Shown here: positions 8,702-17,386 of the stretch, one piece after another
Numbering within the stretch: the stretch's first letter is position 1
How the letters are laid out: each line of letters starts with the position of its first letter
Source of the DNA: CAYULW01 sp964445815
Lineage (GTDB): Bacteria > Bacteroidota > Bacteroidia > Flavobacteriales_E > Vicingaceae
Assembly (NCBI GenBank): GCA_964445815.1
Contig: CAYULW010000002.1
Span: 617,499 to 681,498 of the forward strand
DNA length: 64,000 nt
Direction: 5' to 3'
The notes under the pieces: generated by a model
Database searches by the model: none
What the model saw: the letters and a program-made list of their open reading frames with translations, nothing else
What the model was told of the DNA's origin: nothing
Position numbers and translations under genes: made by a program

Positions 8702-10088
8702 CTGTTTCTTGTTTAAGTTTGATCTCCTCAATGCTATATAAGTTTGGGATTGAGCTATCCCAACCGAACTTTTGCCTTATCTTTTCTTGAAATGCCTTTG
8801 CTGCCTTGCTTTCGCCATGCACAATGTATATTTTCTCAGGTTGTTCTTTGAGATCACCCATCCAATCCAACAACTCTGATTGATCCGCATGTGCTGACAA
8901 TACTTCTAAATTGTGCAGTTGCGCATGTACTGGGTAGTATTTACCATAAATCTTTATTTCATTCGCTCCTTCAAGCATTTTTCTTCCGCGTGTCCCAGCT
9001 GCCTGATATCCGGCTATGATGATAGATGTTTCTAGTTTTCCTACGTAATGTTGAAGATAGGTCAAAACCCTGCCTCCACTCATCATGCCACTTCCGGCAA
9101 TGATAATTTTAGCCGCCTTATTGTCTATTATCTCCCAAGTTTCTCTGTATTCTCTTACGATTCGAAATCGCGCACACATTTTTGTACACTCTTCAATGCT
9201 CAATTTATGCCACCTTCCATTCCCATGAAAAACCTCCAGAACATTTGCTCCCATTGGGCTATCCATTATAAGAGGAACATTTGGAATGGATTTTTCTTCC
9301 TGTAGTTTCCAAATTAGATACATTAACACCTGTGTACGTTCCACGGCAAAACTTGGAATGATCACCGTCCCCTCTCTTTCTATGGTTTCAACAATGATTT
9401 TTTGAAGTTTCTTTTTTACATCTTCTTGATCGTGAATCCGATCTCCATATGTGCTTTCTATCAATAATACATCTGCTCTTTCCGGCTTTTTAAAGGGTTT
9501 TAGTAAAGGGTCTTCTTTGCGTCCGATGTCTCCTGAAAAAACAAATCTCTTTTCATGAACTATCAGTTCAATGAAAGTGGCACCAATGATATGTCCATTG
9601 TATTGGAATCGTGCCCGAACTCCATCATAGATTTCTCTCCACTCTCCTTCCGGATATTCAGAAAACATTGCAATTGCTCGTTCTGCTTCTTTAAGAGTAT
9701 ATAAGGGTTCAGCAGGCAGACGTTTGCTATAACCTTTCTGATTCGCTCTTTCCGCTTCTTCTTCCTGAATTTTAGCGCTGTCTCTCAAGATAATTGCAGC
9801 CACAGTTAAGGTTGGGGTGGTGCCATAGATCTTCCCCTTAAAACCCATTTTTACCAAACGGGGTAAAAAAGCAGTATGATCCATATGACCATGAGTCAAG
9901 AGCACCATATTAATTTCTTCTGCTTGTACAGGCAAGTAATTCCAGTTTAACCGTCTTAATTCCTTTAAACCTTGGAATAATCCACAGTCTATCATAATTT
10001 TATGTTCACCCGTATCTACCACATACTTTGAACCCGTTACGGTAGATGTTGCTCCTAAGAAATGTAAACTAATAGTATCCTTCTTCAT
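8694..10088 (-). CDS. Metallo-beta-lactamase-fold RNase-like protein (beta-CASP, RMMBL)
   Basis: At 464 residues it has the size of the CPSF/YSH1-like hydrolases. The zinc motif HGHMDH is at residues 66-71, FSGDIGRKEDP lies near residue 190, a beta-CASP insert fills the middle (PSFAVERTQ, AGSGMMSGGR), and the C-terminus has the SAHAD and VHGE motifs of the RNA-metabolising MBL group. Members process or degrade RNA with two zinc ions. Its gene follows an ATP-cone/nuclease fusion gene by only 8 bases, suggesting a shared role in nucleic-acid turnover under stress. The target is unknown. Confidence 0.85.
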   Translation of the reverse strand: MKKDTISLHFLGATSTVTGSKYVVDTGEHKIMIDCGLFQGLKELRRLNWNYLPVQAEEINMVLLTHGHMDHTAFLPRLVKMGFKGKIYGTTPTLTVAAIILRDSAKIQEEEAERANQKGYSKRLPAEPLYTLKEAERAIAMFSEYPEGEWREIYDGVRARFQYNGHIIGATFIELIVHEKRFVFSGDIGRKEDPLLKPFKKPERADVLLIESTYGDRIHDQEDVKKKLQKIIVETIEREGTVIIPSFAVERTQVLMYLIWKLQEEKSIPNVPLIMDSPMGANVLEVFHGNGRWHKLSIEECTKMCARFRIVREYRETWEIIDNKAAKIIIAGSGMMSGGRVLTYLQHYVGKLETSIIIAGYQAAGTRGRKMLEGANEIKIYGKYYPVHAQLHNLEVLSAHADQSELLDWMGDLKEQPEKIYIVHGESKAAKAFQEKIRQKFGWDSSIPNLYSIEEIKLKQETDE

Positions 10089-10096
10089 CCTTCTAT

Positions 10097-10948
10097 TTAT
10101 TGTTCGATTCTTTTACACATGGCTTTGGAATCACTAATTATCTTTTTTCTTCGTGCTTGATCTATTCCAATGGCTTTCAGAGATTCTGGCTGTTCATGCA
10201 ATTCTCTGCATAGCACGATGTTTCGGGCCAAGAGCTGCTGTTTTTCCTTGTTAGAGAGTGTAGTTAAAGCAGTCAAAGGGTGCAGACCCGCTTCATCTAT
10301 TCTATTTCTAAGGCTCTTTTCTCTGGGATAATCCCAGCTAAGAAGTTTTAGGTCCATACAATTGGCATATTGGATAGCATCTGTTGAGAAACGTGTATTT
10401 GTAAAAATCCATGCTTGATGAAATTTTTGCTCATGACCTTTCCGAAGTTTCCATTTGGCTTCTATGTCTAAAAACCTAGACTGGATGTAAAGCGGAATTT
10501 TTACATTGCAAAAACGGCCCTGATCACTATGAAATTTACATTCTATCATTAAATGCTCTTCACCTCTCTGGGCAATTACATCAATTTCGTGTTGCACACA
10601 CTTTCCTTGTACTATTTTCCCTACCTGGGTAACATATCCTTCTTTTTTCAAGATAGCTGCAGACAGGTGTTCAAAAGGGTATCCGGACGGGCCAAGTTCC
10701 ATCAATGCCCGCTTCAATTTATATTTTGCCGCACTTATGCGTTCTTTTCGCTTCAGAAGGTGGAAAGCTGCCTTGTAAATGTCTTTGGTCGGTATTCCAT
10801 TGTACAACATAGTCCTAATCTTTTCTAACACCTGTTCTATCAAAACTGAATTCGCTCCTGAGCGTTTTAATGATTCCTTCAACTTTGCTTCATTAAACAA
10901 GGCCTTATCACCAGATGCTTTTGTTATTTCAATCCTAGCCTTATCCAT
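10097..10948 (-). CDS. ATP-cone domain fused to a restriction-endonuclease-fold domain
   Basis: About 283 residues. The N-terminal 90 residues (ITKASGDKALFNEAKL... onward) look like the ATP-cone regulatory domain known from ribonucleotide reductase and NrdR. The middle holds HEIDVIAQ and MIECKFH, matching the D...ExK catalytic signature of PD-(D/E)xK (Mrr-like) nucleases. The C-terminal 60 residues are helical and resemble a helix-hairpin-helix. I chose the ATG at 10948, which overlaps the stop of the upstream small gene (ATGGATAA); a longer start at 10972 is possible. The combination suggests a nuclease gated by ATP/dATP. Substrate and biological role are not known to me. Confidence 0.75.
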   Translation of the reverse strand: MDKARIEITKASGDKALFNEAKLKESLKRSGANSVLIEQVLEKIRTMLYNGIPTKDIYKAAFHLLKRKERISAAKYKLKRALMELGPSGYPFEHLSAAILKKEGYVTQVGKIVQGKCVQHEIDVIAQRGEEHLMIECKFHSDQGRFCNVKIPLYIQSRFLDIEAKWKLRKGHEQKFHQAWIFTNTRFSTDAIQYANCMDLKLLSWDYPREKSLRNRIDEAGLHPLTALTTLSNKEKQQLLARNIVLCRELHEQPESLKAIGIDQARRKKIISDSKAMCKRIEQ

Positions 10949-11162
10949 CTGTTTCTTTTTGGTGATTATCAATACTATGCTCTAAGAGTTGTTTTAAACT
11001 GTCTAAATAGTTCGCAAAATTTTCGGTACTGAGGCTAAAATGATTGGAAGAGAGTATAGTAACCGGATGTTTATCCAAATGGGAATACAATTGTGGATAC
11101 TGCTCTTCTATGACCTGAATGAGCTCACAAACCTCTTTGCTAAGTGATTTTATTCTTTCCAT
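10941..11162 (-). CDS. Small hypothetical protein
   Basis: A soluble, mostly helical protein of 73 residues, rich in Glu, Leu and His, without cysteine pairs or membrane segment. It overlaps the upstream membrane-protein gene by 13 bases and the downstream ATP-cone gene by 8, so its reading frame is fixed by coupling on both sides, which supports it being real. Family and function not recognised. Confidence 0.55.
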   Translation of the reverse strand: MERIKSLSKEVCELIQVIEEQYPQLYSHLDKHPVTILSSNHFSLSTENFANYLDSLKQLLEHSIDNHQKETDG

Positions 11163-11584
11163 ACTTTCTTCTGATTAATAATGATTTTGGCAAAAAGCAC
11201 AGAGATTACTGGTGTAATGGTAATTTGAAGCCATGGAGACAAGCCGATCTTTAAAAAGGGGATTTGAGGCATCTCCTGCTTGTATTGCCACCATGCCATA
11301 TCTATTGCAATTTTCTCCGCTACAACTGCAACCAAGGAAGAGAATAAGAGTAAATAAATCAATTGCATTGCATTAGCCTCCATCCCCCAGTTCCAGTCAT
11401 TTAAAAAGAAAGAAATCGCTGTATAACAGATCAAAACTAGCACTACATCTCCTAGACTACAGGGTAAATATGCAGCGTTTTCCATCCATTTCATATCAGT
11501 AACATACAAGACTCCATGTGCATTTTCCCACAGCAAATTGAGAAGAAAAGAAACGACAATTAATAAGTAGAAATAAGGTTTCAT
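11150..11584 (-). CDS. Four-helix membrane protein of unknown function
   Basis: A protein of 144 residues with four clear hydrophobic segments (about 3-22, 42-62, 72-92 and 115-137) and short polar loops, so an integral inner-membrane protein. A conserved-looking WENAHG motif follows the first helix. The start overlaps the stop of the universal stress protein gene (ATGA). No family assigned. Similar small membrane proteins at 8261, 19315 and 19583 in the same operon hint at membrane adaptation. Confidence 0.6.
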   Translation of the reverse strand: MKPYFYLLIVVSFLLNLLWENAHGVLYVTDMKWMENAAYLPCSLGDVVLVLICYTAISFFLNDWNWGMEANAMQLIYLLLFSSLVAVVAEKIAIDMAWWQYKQEMPQIPFLKIGLSPWLQITITPVISVLFAKIIINQKKVWKE

Positions 11585-12414
11585 TTTCCTTTTGCATTTA
11601 TACTCAATACTGCTTTATCAGAATGATTGACTAAGCTTTCCGCAATACTGGGAGCAAGCATTTTCATAAAGCCACTTTTACCGTGGGTAGTTAAAGCAAT
11701 AACTTCTGCATTGATTTTTTCTGCAAACTTTTGAATGCCTCGCTCTTCATTAAAAGCATTGTATATATTGATGGAGCAGTTTCCTCTTGGGCAACTCTTC
11801 AAAAAGACTTGCATATTTTCCTCCGCTTCATCGCTCTCTTTAAAATGAAATGGTAAATTCACATTTAGCAGATGAATTTTGGCATTCATCAAATCGGCAA
11901 ATTGTAGAATACTTTGAAATGCTTGATGCACATCCTCTTCGAAGGTTGAGGCGAATACAATACTATTTATCGGTTTATCCAAGATGTTTTTCTTGACTAC
12001 TAAAACCGGAACAAGTGAATTTCTAACAACGCGTTGCGCATTTGAGCCCAGAACTTCCTTGATTCCACTTGTTCCGTTAGAGCCAATAACAATGAAGTCA
12101 TGATGGTGCAGTTCTATATGAGCATCAATTTCTTCCTTTCCTTTATCAAAGACCAAAAACTCTTTAGATTTTACTCCCGCCTCCTCAGCCTTCCGTTTTA
12201 AGATATCCAACTCGCTCTTTGCATTTCCGATTTTAAGTCTGGTCTCCGGATATAATTGCTCTCTTTCCAAGGAGAGTTTCACCCAATCCACTGGAGTCAT
12301 CAATAAATGCAAGAAGTGGATTTCCGCCTTGGCTTTTTGTGCCAATGCAATTCCGACTTCTTCCGCAACTTTTGCGCATGTAGAAAAATCCGTTGGTACA
12401 AGTATTTTTTTCAT
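11581..12414 (-). CDS. Universal stress protein, tandem UspA domains
   Basis: A protein of 277 residues with two UspA-type halves. The first (1-145) starts KKILVPTDFS and contains GSNGTSGIKEVLGSNAQRVV, the nucleotide-binding G-x2-G-x9-G(S/T) region. The second (150-277) ends TTHGKSGFMKMLAPSIAESL. Such proteins bind ATP or AMP and help cells survive starvation, oxygen lack or toxic metals. It follows the D-lactate dehydrogenase-like gene by 3 bases and overlaps the next membrane-protein gene, consistent with a stress-response operon. Confidence 0.9.
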   Translation of the reverse strand: MKKILVPTDFSTCAKVAEEVGIALAQKAKAEIHFLHLLMTPVDWVKLSLEREQLYPETRLKIGNAKSELDILKRKAEEAGVKSKEFLVFDKGKEEIDAHIELHHHDFIVIGSNGTSGIKEVLGSNAQRVVRNSLVPVLVVKKNILDKPINSIVFASTFEEDVHQAFQSILQFADLMNAKIHLLNVNLPFHFKESDEAEENMQVFLKSCPRGNCSINIYNAFNEERGIQKFAEKINAEVIALTTHGKSGFMKMLAPSIAESLVNHSDKAVLSINAKGK

Positions 12415-12417
12415 CTT

Positions 12418-13410
12418 TTAAAATTTTACTTCATTTTCGTTTTCTATTCCTTCTCTAAAAAAATCAACATTTTGTATGGTGGTACTGGCAATATTTGTCA
12501 AAGCTGTTTCTGTTAGAAAAGCTTGATGACTTGTAATTAAAACACTCTTGAAGGTCATTAATCTTGCAATCGTATCGTCCTGCAAAATGTCTTCGGAGTG
12601 GTCTTCAAAGAACAGTCCTTCTTCTTCCTCATACACGTCTATACCGAAAAATCCGAGGTGTCTTGTTTTTAAAGCATCTATGACTGCCTTTGTGTTTACC
12701 AGTCCGCCTCTACTGGTGTTGATAAGCATTACTCCGGGCTTCATTCTATCGATGCAATGTTTATTGATGATATATCGGGTATCTTCATTCAGGGGTATAT
12801 GTAGCGTAATGATATCGGATTGCTCACAAAGCGATTCACAACTGGTGTATGCTACCTGGTAGCGGTCAATCAGCTCCTTGTTTTCTTCTTTGTCATGTGC
12901 CAATATGCGACAGCCAAAACCATGCAGGATACGAGCCAATACACTCCCGATTTTACCAGTTCCTATAATGCCTGCCGTCTTTCCGTTCATATCAAATCCT
13001 ACCAATCCGTCCAGGGAGAAATTTAGCTCCATAATCCTTCGGTTAGCACGGATCAGCTTCCGATTAAGTGCCAGTATCATGGCAACAGTATGTTCTGCAA
13101 TGGCATAGGGAGAATAGGCCGGTACACGGGCCACTTTCATATTGAGTTCATTTGCCTTTGCCAAATCCACGTGATTAAACCCTGCAGAGCGGAGTGCCAG
13201 AAATTTCACACCCGTTTTGTGTAATGCTTCCAATACTGGTGCGTTGGCCTTGTCTCCGGTAAAGATGCTGATAGCTTCACATCCTTCTGCAAGGGAAGCA
13301 GTGGTTTCAGATAACCGGGCATCTATCAAAACCATTTCATGCTTGCCCTCATTTGCCTCCAGTAAATAGGGCTGCTCAAATTGATGTATGCTATAAACGG
13401 CAATCTTCAT
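12418..13410 (-). CDS. ldhA: D-lactate dehydrogenase / 2-hydroxyacid dehydrogenase
   Basis: A cytosolic enzyme of 330 residues that reduces pyruvate to D-lactate with NADH, judged by similarity to LdhA. The NAD fingerprint GTGKIGSVLARILHGFG is at about 150-166, INTSRGGLVN (the arginine-bearing segment) at about 230, and the catalytic Glu/His region (YEEEEGLFF, then TSHQAFLT) at about 260-295. It sits between the phosphofructokinase and universal stress genes and would recycle NADH when respiration is impaired. Other 2-hydroxyacid substrates cannot be excluded. Confidence 0.88.
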   Translation of the reverse strand: MKIAVYSIHQFEQPYLLEANEGKHEMVLIDARLSETTASLAEGCEAISIFTGDKANAPVLEALHKTGVKFLALRSAGFNHVDLAKANELNMKVARVPAYSPYAIAEHTVAMILALNRKLIRANRRIMELNFSLDGLVGFDMNGKTAGIIGTGKIGSVLARILHGFGCRILAHDKEENKELIDRYQVAYTSCESLCEQSDIITLHIPLNEDTRYIINKHCIDRMKPGVMLINTSRGGLVNTKAVIDALKTRHLGFFGIDVYEEEEGLFFEDHSEDILQDDTIARLMTFKSVLITSHQAFLTETALTNIASTTIQNVDFFREGIENENEVKF

Positions 13411-13426
13411 ATATTTTCTCTCTTAT

Positions 13427-14416
13427 TTATTGAGTTAATTGTTGAGGATGATTCATTATCTCAACTAGTTTCTCAATGTCTTCATCCATTTTCTGTTGCT
13501 GAATTACTTCTTGAAAAGGCGTTAATTTCAACTGGTTGTTAAACGTCCCTATCATCTGTCCTTTTTTGCCTTTTATAATTTTATCAACCGCTCCATAGCC
13601 CAATCTTAAACCCAACATTCTGTCAAATACAGATGGACTCCCTCCACGTTGTACATGTCCTATTCTACATACCCTTAACTCTGTTTTGGGATGAATTTTT
13701 TGAGTCTCTATTGCCAACTCCTCAGTTCCTATTTCATCTCCTTCAGCAACCACCACAATAAAAGCTCTATTTCCTTTAAAATGTGAGATCTTCTTAATCA
13801 ACGAAGGAAAATCTCTTAAGCTTTCGGGAATTAAAATGGCATCCACTGCTGAACTTAATCCTGTGTATACTGCAATGTAACCTGCATCTCTCCCCATGAC
13901 TTCCACAAGGAAAATACGGTTATGAGATTCTGCAGTATCTCTAATCTTATCGATGTTTTCTACTGCCGTATTCAAAGCCGTGTCAAATCCAAGCGTAAAA
14001 TCTGAACCTCTTAAATCATTATCAATAGTTCCTGGTATTCCAATACACGGAATAGTGCTAATTTCCGAAAGAGCTAATAAACCCTTGAATGTTCCATCAC
14101 CTCCAATGGCTATTAGGCCATCTATTGCATTGTTTTTAAGTGTTGTTAATGCCTTTTTTCTACCTGCTAAGGTTCTAAACCGTTCACTTCTTGCTGTCTT
14201 AAGTAGTGTTCCTCCAAGATGAACATTTGCTTTTACCTGTTCCAAAGTCAGGGAGATGATGTCTCCATCTATCATTCCTTCAAAGCCCCGTTTGAAACCG
14301 CTAACTTTAATTCCAAATTTATATGCTGCCTGTAAAACCCCAAATAAAGCTGCATTCATTCCTGGAGCATCTCCGCCCGAAGTAAAAACCCCTAAATGTT
14401 TTATCACTGTTCTCAA
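13427..14416 (-). CDS. pfkA: ATP-dependent 6-phosphofructokinase
   Basis: Phosphorylates fructose 6-phosphate in glycolysis. Length 329 residues, close to bacterial PfkA (about 320). Visible are FTSGGDAPGMNA (ATP-binding glycines), GGDGTFKG (about 100), GIPGTIDNDL with the catalytic Asp (about 122-131), and MGRDAGYIA (about 168). The frame starts with TTG overlapping the symporter stop (TTGA); a GTG 9 bases later is an alternative. The gap to the lactate dehydrogenase-like gene is 16 bases. A second phosphofructokinase beside an archaeal-type GAPDH on a metal island is unusual. Confidence 0.92.
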   Translation of the reverse strand: MRTVIKHLGVFTSGGDAPGMNAALFGVLQAAYKFGIKVSGFKRGFEGMIDGDIISLTLEQVKANVHLGGTLLKTARSERFRTLAGRKKALTTLKNNAIDGLIAIGGDGTFKGLLALSEISTIPCIGIPGTIDNDLRGSDFTLGFDTALNTAVENIDKIRDTAESHNRIFLVEVMGRDAGYIAVYTGLSSAVDAILIPESLRDFPSLIKKISHFKGNRAFIVVVAEGDEIGTEELAIETQKIHPKTELRVCRIGHVQRGGSPSVFDRMLGLRLGYGAVDKIIKGKKGQMIGTFNNQLKLTPFQEVIQQQKMDEDIEKLVEIMNHPQQLTQ

Positions 14417-15759
14417 AGTTTAATTCCTTCTGTTGGTTCTTTGCTTAGGTTAATTTTATCGTAAAGCCTGTTAAATACTAAACAAGCTGTCAAATCTCCG
14501 GTTACATTAACTGCCGTTCGAAACATCCCTAGCAAACGCTCTACTCCTATAATGATGATTACACCTTCCGCTGGGATTCCTGCACTGCCAAGTACAGAAG
14601 CAAGAATAACCACTCCTCCTCCCGGAATGGCCGGTGTGCCAATGGAAGCAGCAACAATGGTCACCACAACTACAATGATATTGAGGATACTCATTTCCAA
14701 GCCATACGCTTGTGCAATAAACAAAGTGGTCATGGTTTGATAAAGAGCTGTACCATCCATGTTGATTGTTGCCCCAATAGGGATAATGAAATTGCTGATC
14801 GATTTTTCTACATTAAGATCTTCTTCAGCAGTTTTAAGAGAAAGTGGCATTACTGCTGCCGAGCTTGTCGTTGAAAAGGCTAATAGTTGCGCATCCTTAA
14901 TCTTTCTTAAAAACTGAATCGGAGAATATCGTCCAAGCGTTTGAACCAACAGCAAGTACACAATAACCAGTAAAAACAAACCGAGCAATACAATTAAAAT
15001 GTAATAACTCAGACCTGTTAACGAGTTGAGTCCTACACTAGACGTAAGTTGAGCCATTAAGCCAAAAACAGCAATCGGAACCAACAACATGGCCCATCTT
15101 ACCACAACCATGCAAATCTCCTGAATGGCAGTTAACAGCAGACGAACCGGTTGAAAGAGTTTATCTGGTAAGGAAAGAACGGCTATTCCAATAATTATGG
15201 TGAAGATGACTATGCTCAACATTTCGCCACTTACCATTGATGCTAAAGGGTTTTCGGGCAACAATTCAGAGATCATATCGGGCACATCACTGAATCCAAA
15301 TGACAAGGCTCTGTTTGAGCTTTCTGAGTCAACCATATTCTGATGTTCCTGAACTGCCTGCTGATGAAGGTAATCACCGGGCTTAAAGACAACGGCAAGC
15401 AATGTTCCCAAAACAACCGAGAGAATGGTTGTAAAGATAAAATACAGCAATACACCTCCTCCCAGCTTTTTTAAATGTTCTTTGTCATTACTTGCTATTC
15501 CAATGATAATGGATGCTACAATCAGTGGTATCATGATCATTTGAACCATTTTCAAGAAAAGTACCCCTGGCAAAGCCAACCAATTGCCTAGAGTATCTGA
15601 AAACGCTTTACTAAAAAAACCGTTCTGAGGACTTAAAATCAAACCAAATCCAACCCCAAATAGCAGCGCAACAATTACTTTCAACCACAACTTTTCTTCT
15701 ACCAGTCGCAGCAAGTAACTGTTTAATGATTTGAGGCTTTTTAATTCGGTGTCAAACAT
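14413..15759 (-). CDS. Dicarboxylate/amino acid:cation symporter (DAACS family)
   Basis: An inner-membrane transporter of 448 residues for acidic amino acids or C4-dicarboxylates driven by Na+ or H+. It has about eight hydrophobic segments, the serine-rich re-entrant loop FSTTSSAAVMPLS (about 293-305), INMDGTALY (about 333), and IPGGGVVILASVL (about 376), all hallmarks of the GltP/GltT fold. It lies between the carboxypeptidase-regulatory-like and phosphofructokinase genes with 3-4 base spacing or overlap. Substrate not predictable. Confidence 0.9.
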   Translation of the reverse strand: MFDTELKSLKSLNSYLLRLVEEKLWLKVIVALLFGVGFGLILSPQNGFFSKAFSDTLGNWLALPGVLFLKMVQMIMIPLIVASIIIGIASNDKEHLKKLGGGVLLYFIFTTILSVVLGTLLAVVFKPGDYLHQQAVQEHQNMVDSESSNRALSFGFSDVPDMISELLPENPLASMVSGEMLSIVIFTIIIGIAVLSLPDKLFQPVRLLLTAIQEICMVVVRWAMLLVPIAVFGLMAQLTSSVGLNSLTGLSYYILIVLLGLFLLVIVYLLLVQTLGRYSPIQFLRKIKDAQLLAFSTTSSAAVMPLSLKTAEEDLNVEKSISNFIIPIGATINMDGTALYQTMTTLFIAQAYGLEMSILNIIVVVVTIVAASIGTPAIPGGGVVILASVLGSAGIPAEGVIIIIGVERLLGMFRTAVNVTGDLTACLVFNRLYDKINLSKEPTEGIKL

Positions 15760-15762
15760 GGA

Positions 15763-16338
15763 TTATTTATTTCTGTTTTTGTATCGTCTTCTTCGACTGA
15801 TATTTCCAATTTTTTTGCCCAGATAAGTTAGCGGCCCTTTTAGCTCGAAGGCTTGAACCTCAGTAGCATATTGTCTAGCATATTTATTGATAAGGGGTAA
15901 ATGCATGTTTACCTCCTCATCAGATAAATCAAGCTGAAGCAGCTCTTTTTTAAATTGCATGTAATTTTTAAAACCAATGATGGACACTACTTCTAAATAC
16001 ACCGTATCTTGCTGCATCTGAATTTCGATTCCATGTTCTGGAAAGCTCGAAGCATGATCAAGGAAAAAATATTGCTCTCTATGCTGAACTGTCGAAAATA
16101 CTATGGTGTCGGTTGGATTCATTTCTATTTTGAAATGTCCGGTTTTATCCGTTGTAGTGCCCTTACCATTTCTTTTATTATATATCGTTACATTTTCTAA
16201 ATACATGACAGAATCTTCACTGCACAGTACAATTCCTGTTAGCATTCTAACTTCATCAGCCCCTTGCGCTTTTATTGAATTAATTCCGATCCATTGGAAT
16301 GCAATAAATAGAAATAATACTAAAGTGTTTCTTTTCAT
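15763..16338 (-). CDS. Secreted protein with carboxypeptidase-regulatory-like domain
   Basis: A protein of 191 residues with a signal peptide (VLFLFIAFQWIGINSIKAQ). Residues about 33-110 resemble the CarboxypepD_reg-like beta-sandwich common in Bacteroidota surface proteins (LTGIVLCSEDSVMYLENV... and TDKTGHFKIEM). The C-terminal third is helical and ends in a very basic tail (RRRRYKNRNK). Location is probably periplasm or outer membrane. The ATG shares one base with the end of the GAPDH gene. Role unknown. Confidence 0.65.
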   Translation of the reverse strand: MKRNTLVLFLFIAFQWIGINSIKAQGADEVRMLTGIVLCSEDSVMYLENVTIYNKRNGKGTTTDKTGHFKIEMNPTDTIVFSTVQHREQYFFLDHASSFPEHGIEIQMQQDTVYLEVVSIIGFKNYMQFKKELLQLDLSDEEVNMHLPLINKYARQYATEVQAFELKGPLTYLGKKIGNISRRRRYKNRNK

Positions 16339-17357
16339 TACAGTAGTTTTAATGATTGGTTGGTTTTTGCAATGGATTTTGCAGCATTGATCTCCATTCC
16401 ACTTAATGCTCGAATAGCATCTATGGTTTCAGGGATCACGATTGCTTGATTATCTACCACATAAGCATAAAACAATTCGTCATCAATAACTTTAATCATG
16501 TCTCTCCATATGGCAACTTCATACATATCTCCATAGGGCCTACCCATGTCCAGCATCCATTCCTTAATGGTATTATTGGCTTGAAGGCCATCATCGTAAT
16601 TAATCATTACAATTCTTGAGGAAGTTCTAAACGCTTCGATAATCTCTTCCTTAGTAGCTGATCTTGTCATCTGTACATTCCAATAATGCATATGACTTAA
16701 GGTTTGAGGTACCTTTACAGCGGTTGTGATTAGGTCTAATTCGGGATCAACAGTTTGAGCATCTGGCCCTTGATGGCTAGGAATTTCACGTTCTGCTACA
16801 ATTGTATTCATGATCCCACCCAAATGACTTTCCCAAGGATCGGTCGCTCTTCTGAGCAGGGTTCCTCTTGCTTTTTTCAGTAGGCCGAATCGTTTTAAAG
16901 CTGTCAGCGTTCTCAATATCGAAGTTGTGTTGCAAGAAACAACTCTGGTTGAGTTTAAACCGATTGCCGAATCGTAATTATTCTCAGCACTAAAGGAATG
17001 GCCGGTTACTTCATGCTTTTCTCCACCTTGCACAATAAACTTCAAATTCGCTTGCTGGTACTTAGATATGTTATGGGCAGCTATTCTTTTAGGAGTACAA
17101 TCTATCATGATATCAGATGCAGCGATTAGATCGTTTAAATCTCCGTTTACAGCAATTCCTGCAGCCTTCATTTTTCTTTTGGCCTCCGCATCAAAAGCAT
17201 AAATTGGATAGTTCTTTTTTTCTGCCGATCGAATGCGCCAATCAGTAGCTAGATCACAAACACCAGCTAGACTCATATCCTCTTGTAGCCTTACTGCATC
17301 TGCCACTCTTTTACCAATTACTCCATAACCGTTTACTGCAACTCTTATTTTCTTCAT
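16338..17357 (-). CDS. gap: Archaeal-type (type II) glyceraldehyde-3-phosphate dehydrogenase
   Basis: Phosphorylating GAPDH of 339 residues. The N-terminus IRVAVNGYGVIGKRVADAV is the Rossmann fingerprint, and VVSCNTTSILRTL carries the catalytic cysteine at residue 142, with an archaeal-like context instead of the bacterial SCTTNC. DPWESHLGGIMNTIV and the C-terminal DNQAIVIPETIDAIRA also match the type II family. It oxidises glyceraldehyde 3-phosphate to 1,3-bisphosphoglycerate with NAD(P). It is flanked by a K+ channel-like gene and lies in the same operon as phosphofructokinase and lactate dehydrogenase. A host Bacteroidota should also have a class I GAPDH elsewhere, so this is probably an extra, transferred copy. 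Confidence 0.9.
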   Translation of the reverse strand: MKKIRVAVNGYGVIGKRVADAVRLQEDMSLAGVCDLATDWRIRSAEKKNYPIYAFDAEAKRKMKAAGIAVNGDLNDLIAASDIMIDCTPKRIAAHNISKYQQANLKFIVQGGEKHEVTGHSFSAENNYDSAIGLNSTRVVSCNTTSILRTLTALKRFGLLKKARGTLLRRATDPWESHLGGIMNTIVAEREIPSHQGPDAQTVDPELDLITTAVKVPQTLSHMHYWNVQMTRSATKEEIIEAFRTSSRIVMINYDDGLQANNTIKEWMLDMGRPYGDMYEVAIWRDMIKVIDDELFYAYVVDNQAIVIPETIDAIRALSGMEINAAKSIAKTNQSLKLL

Positions 17358-17386
17358 TTTTAATTTAAAATTTTGATTTTCCCCTT

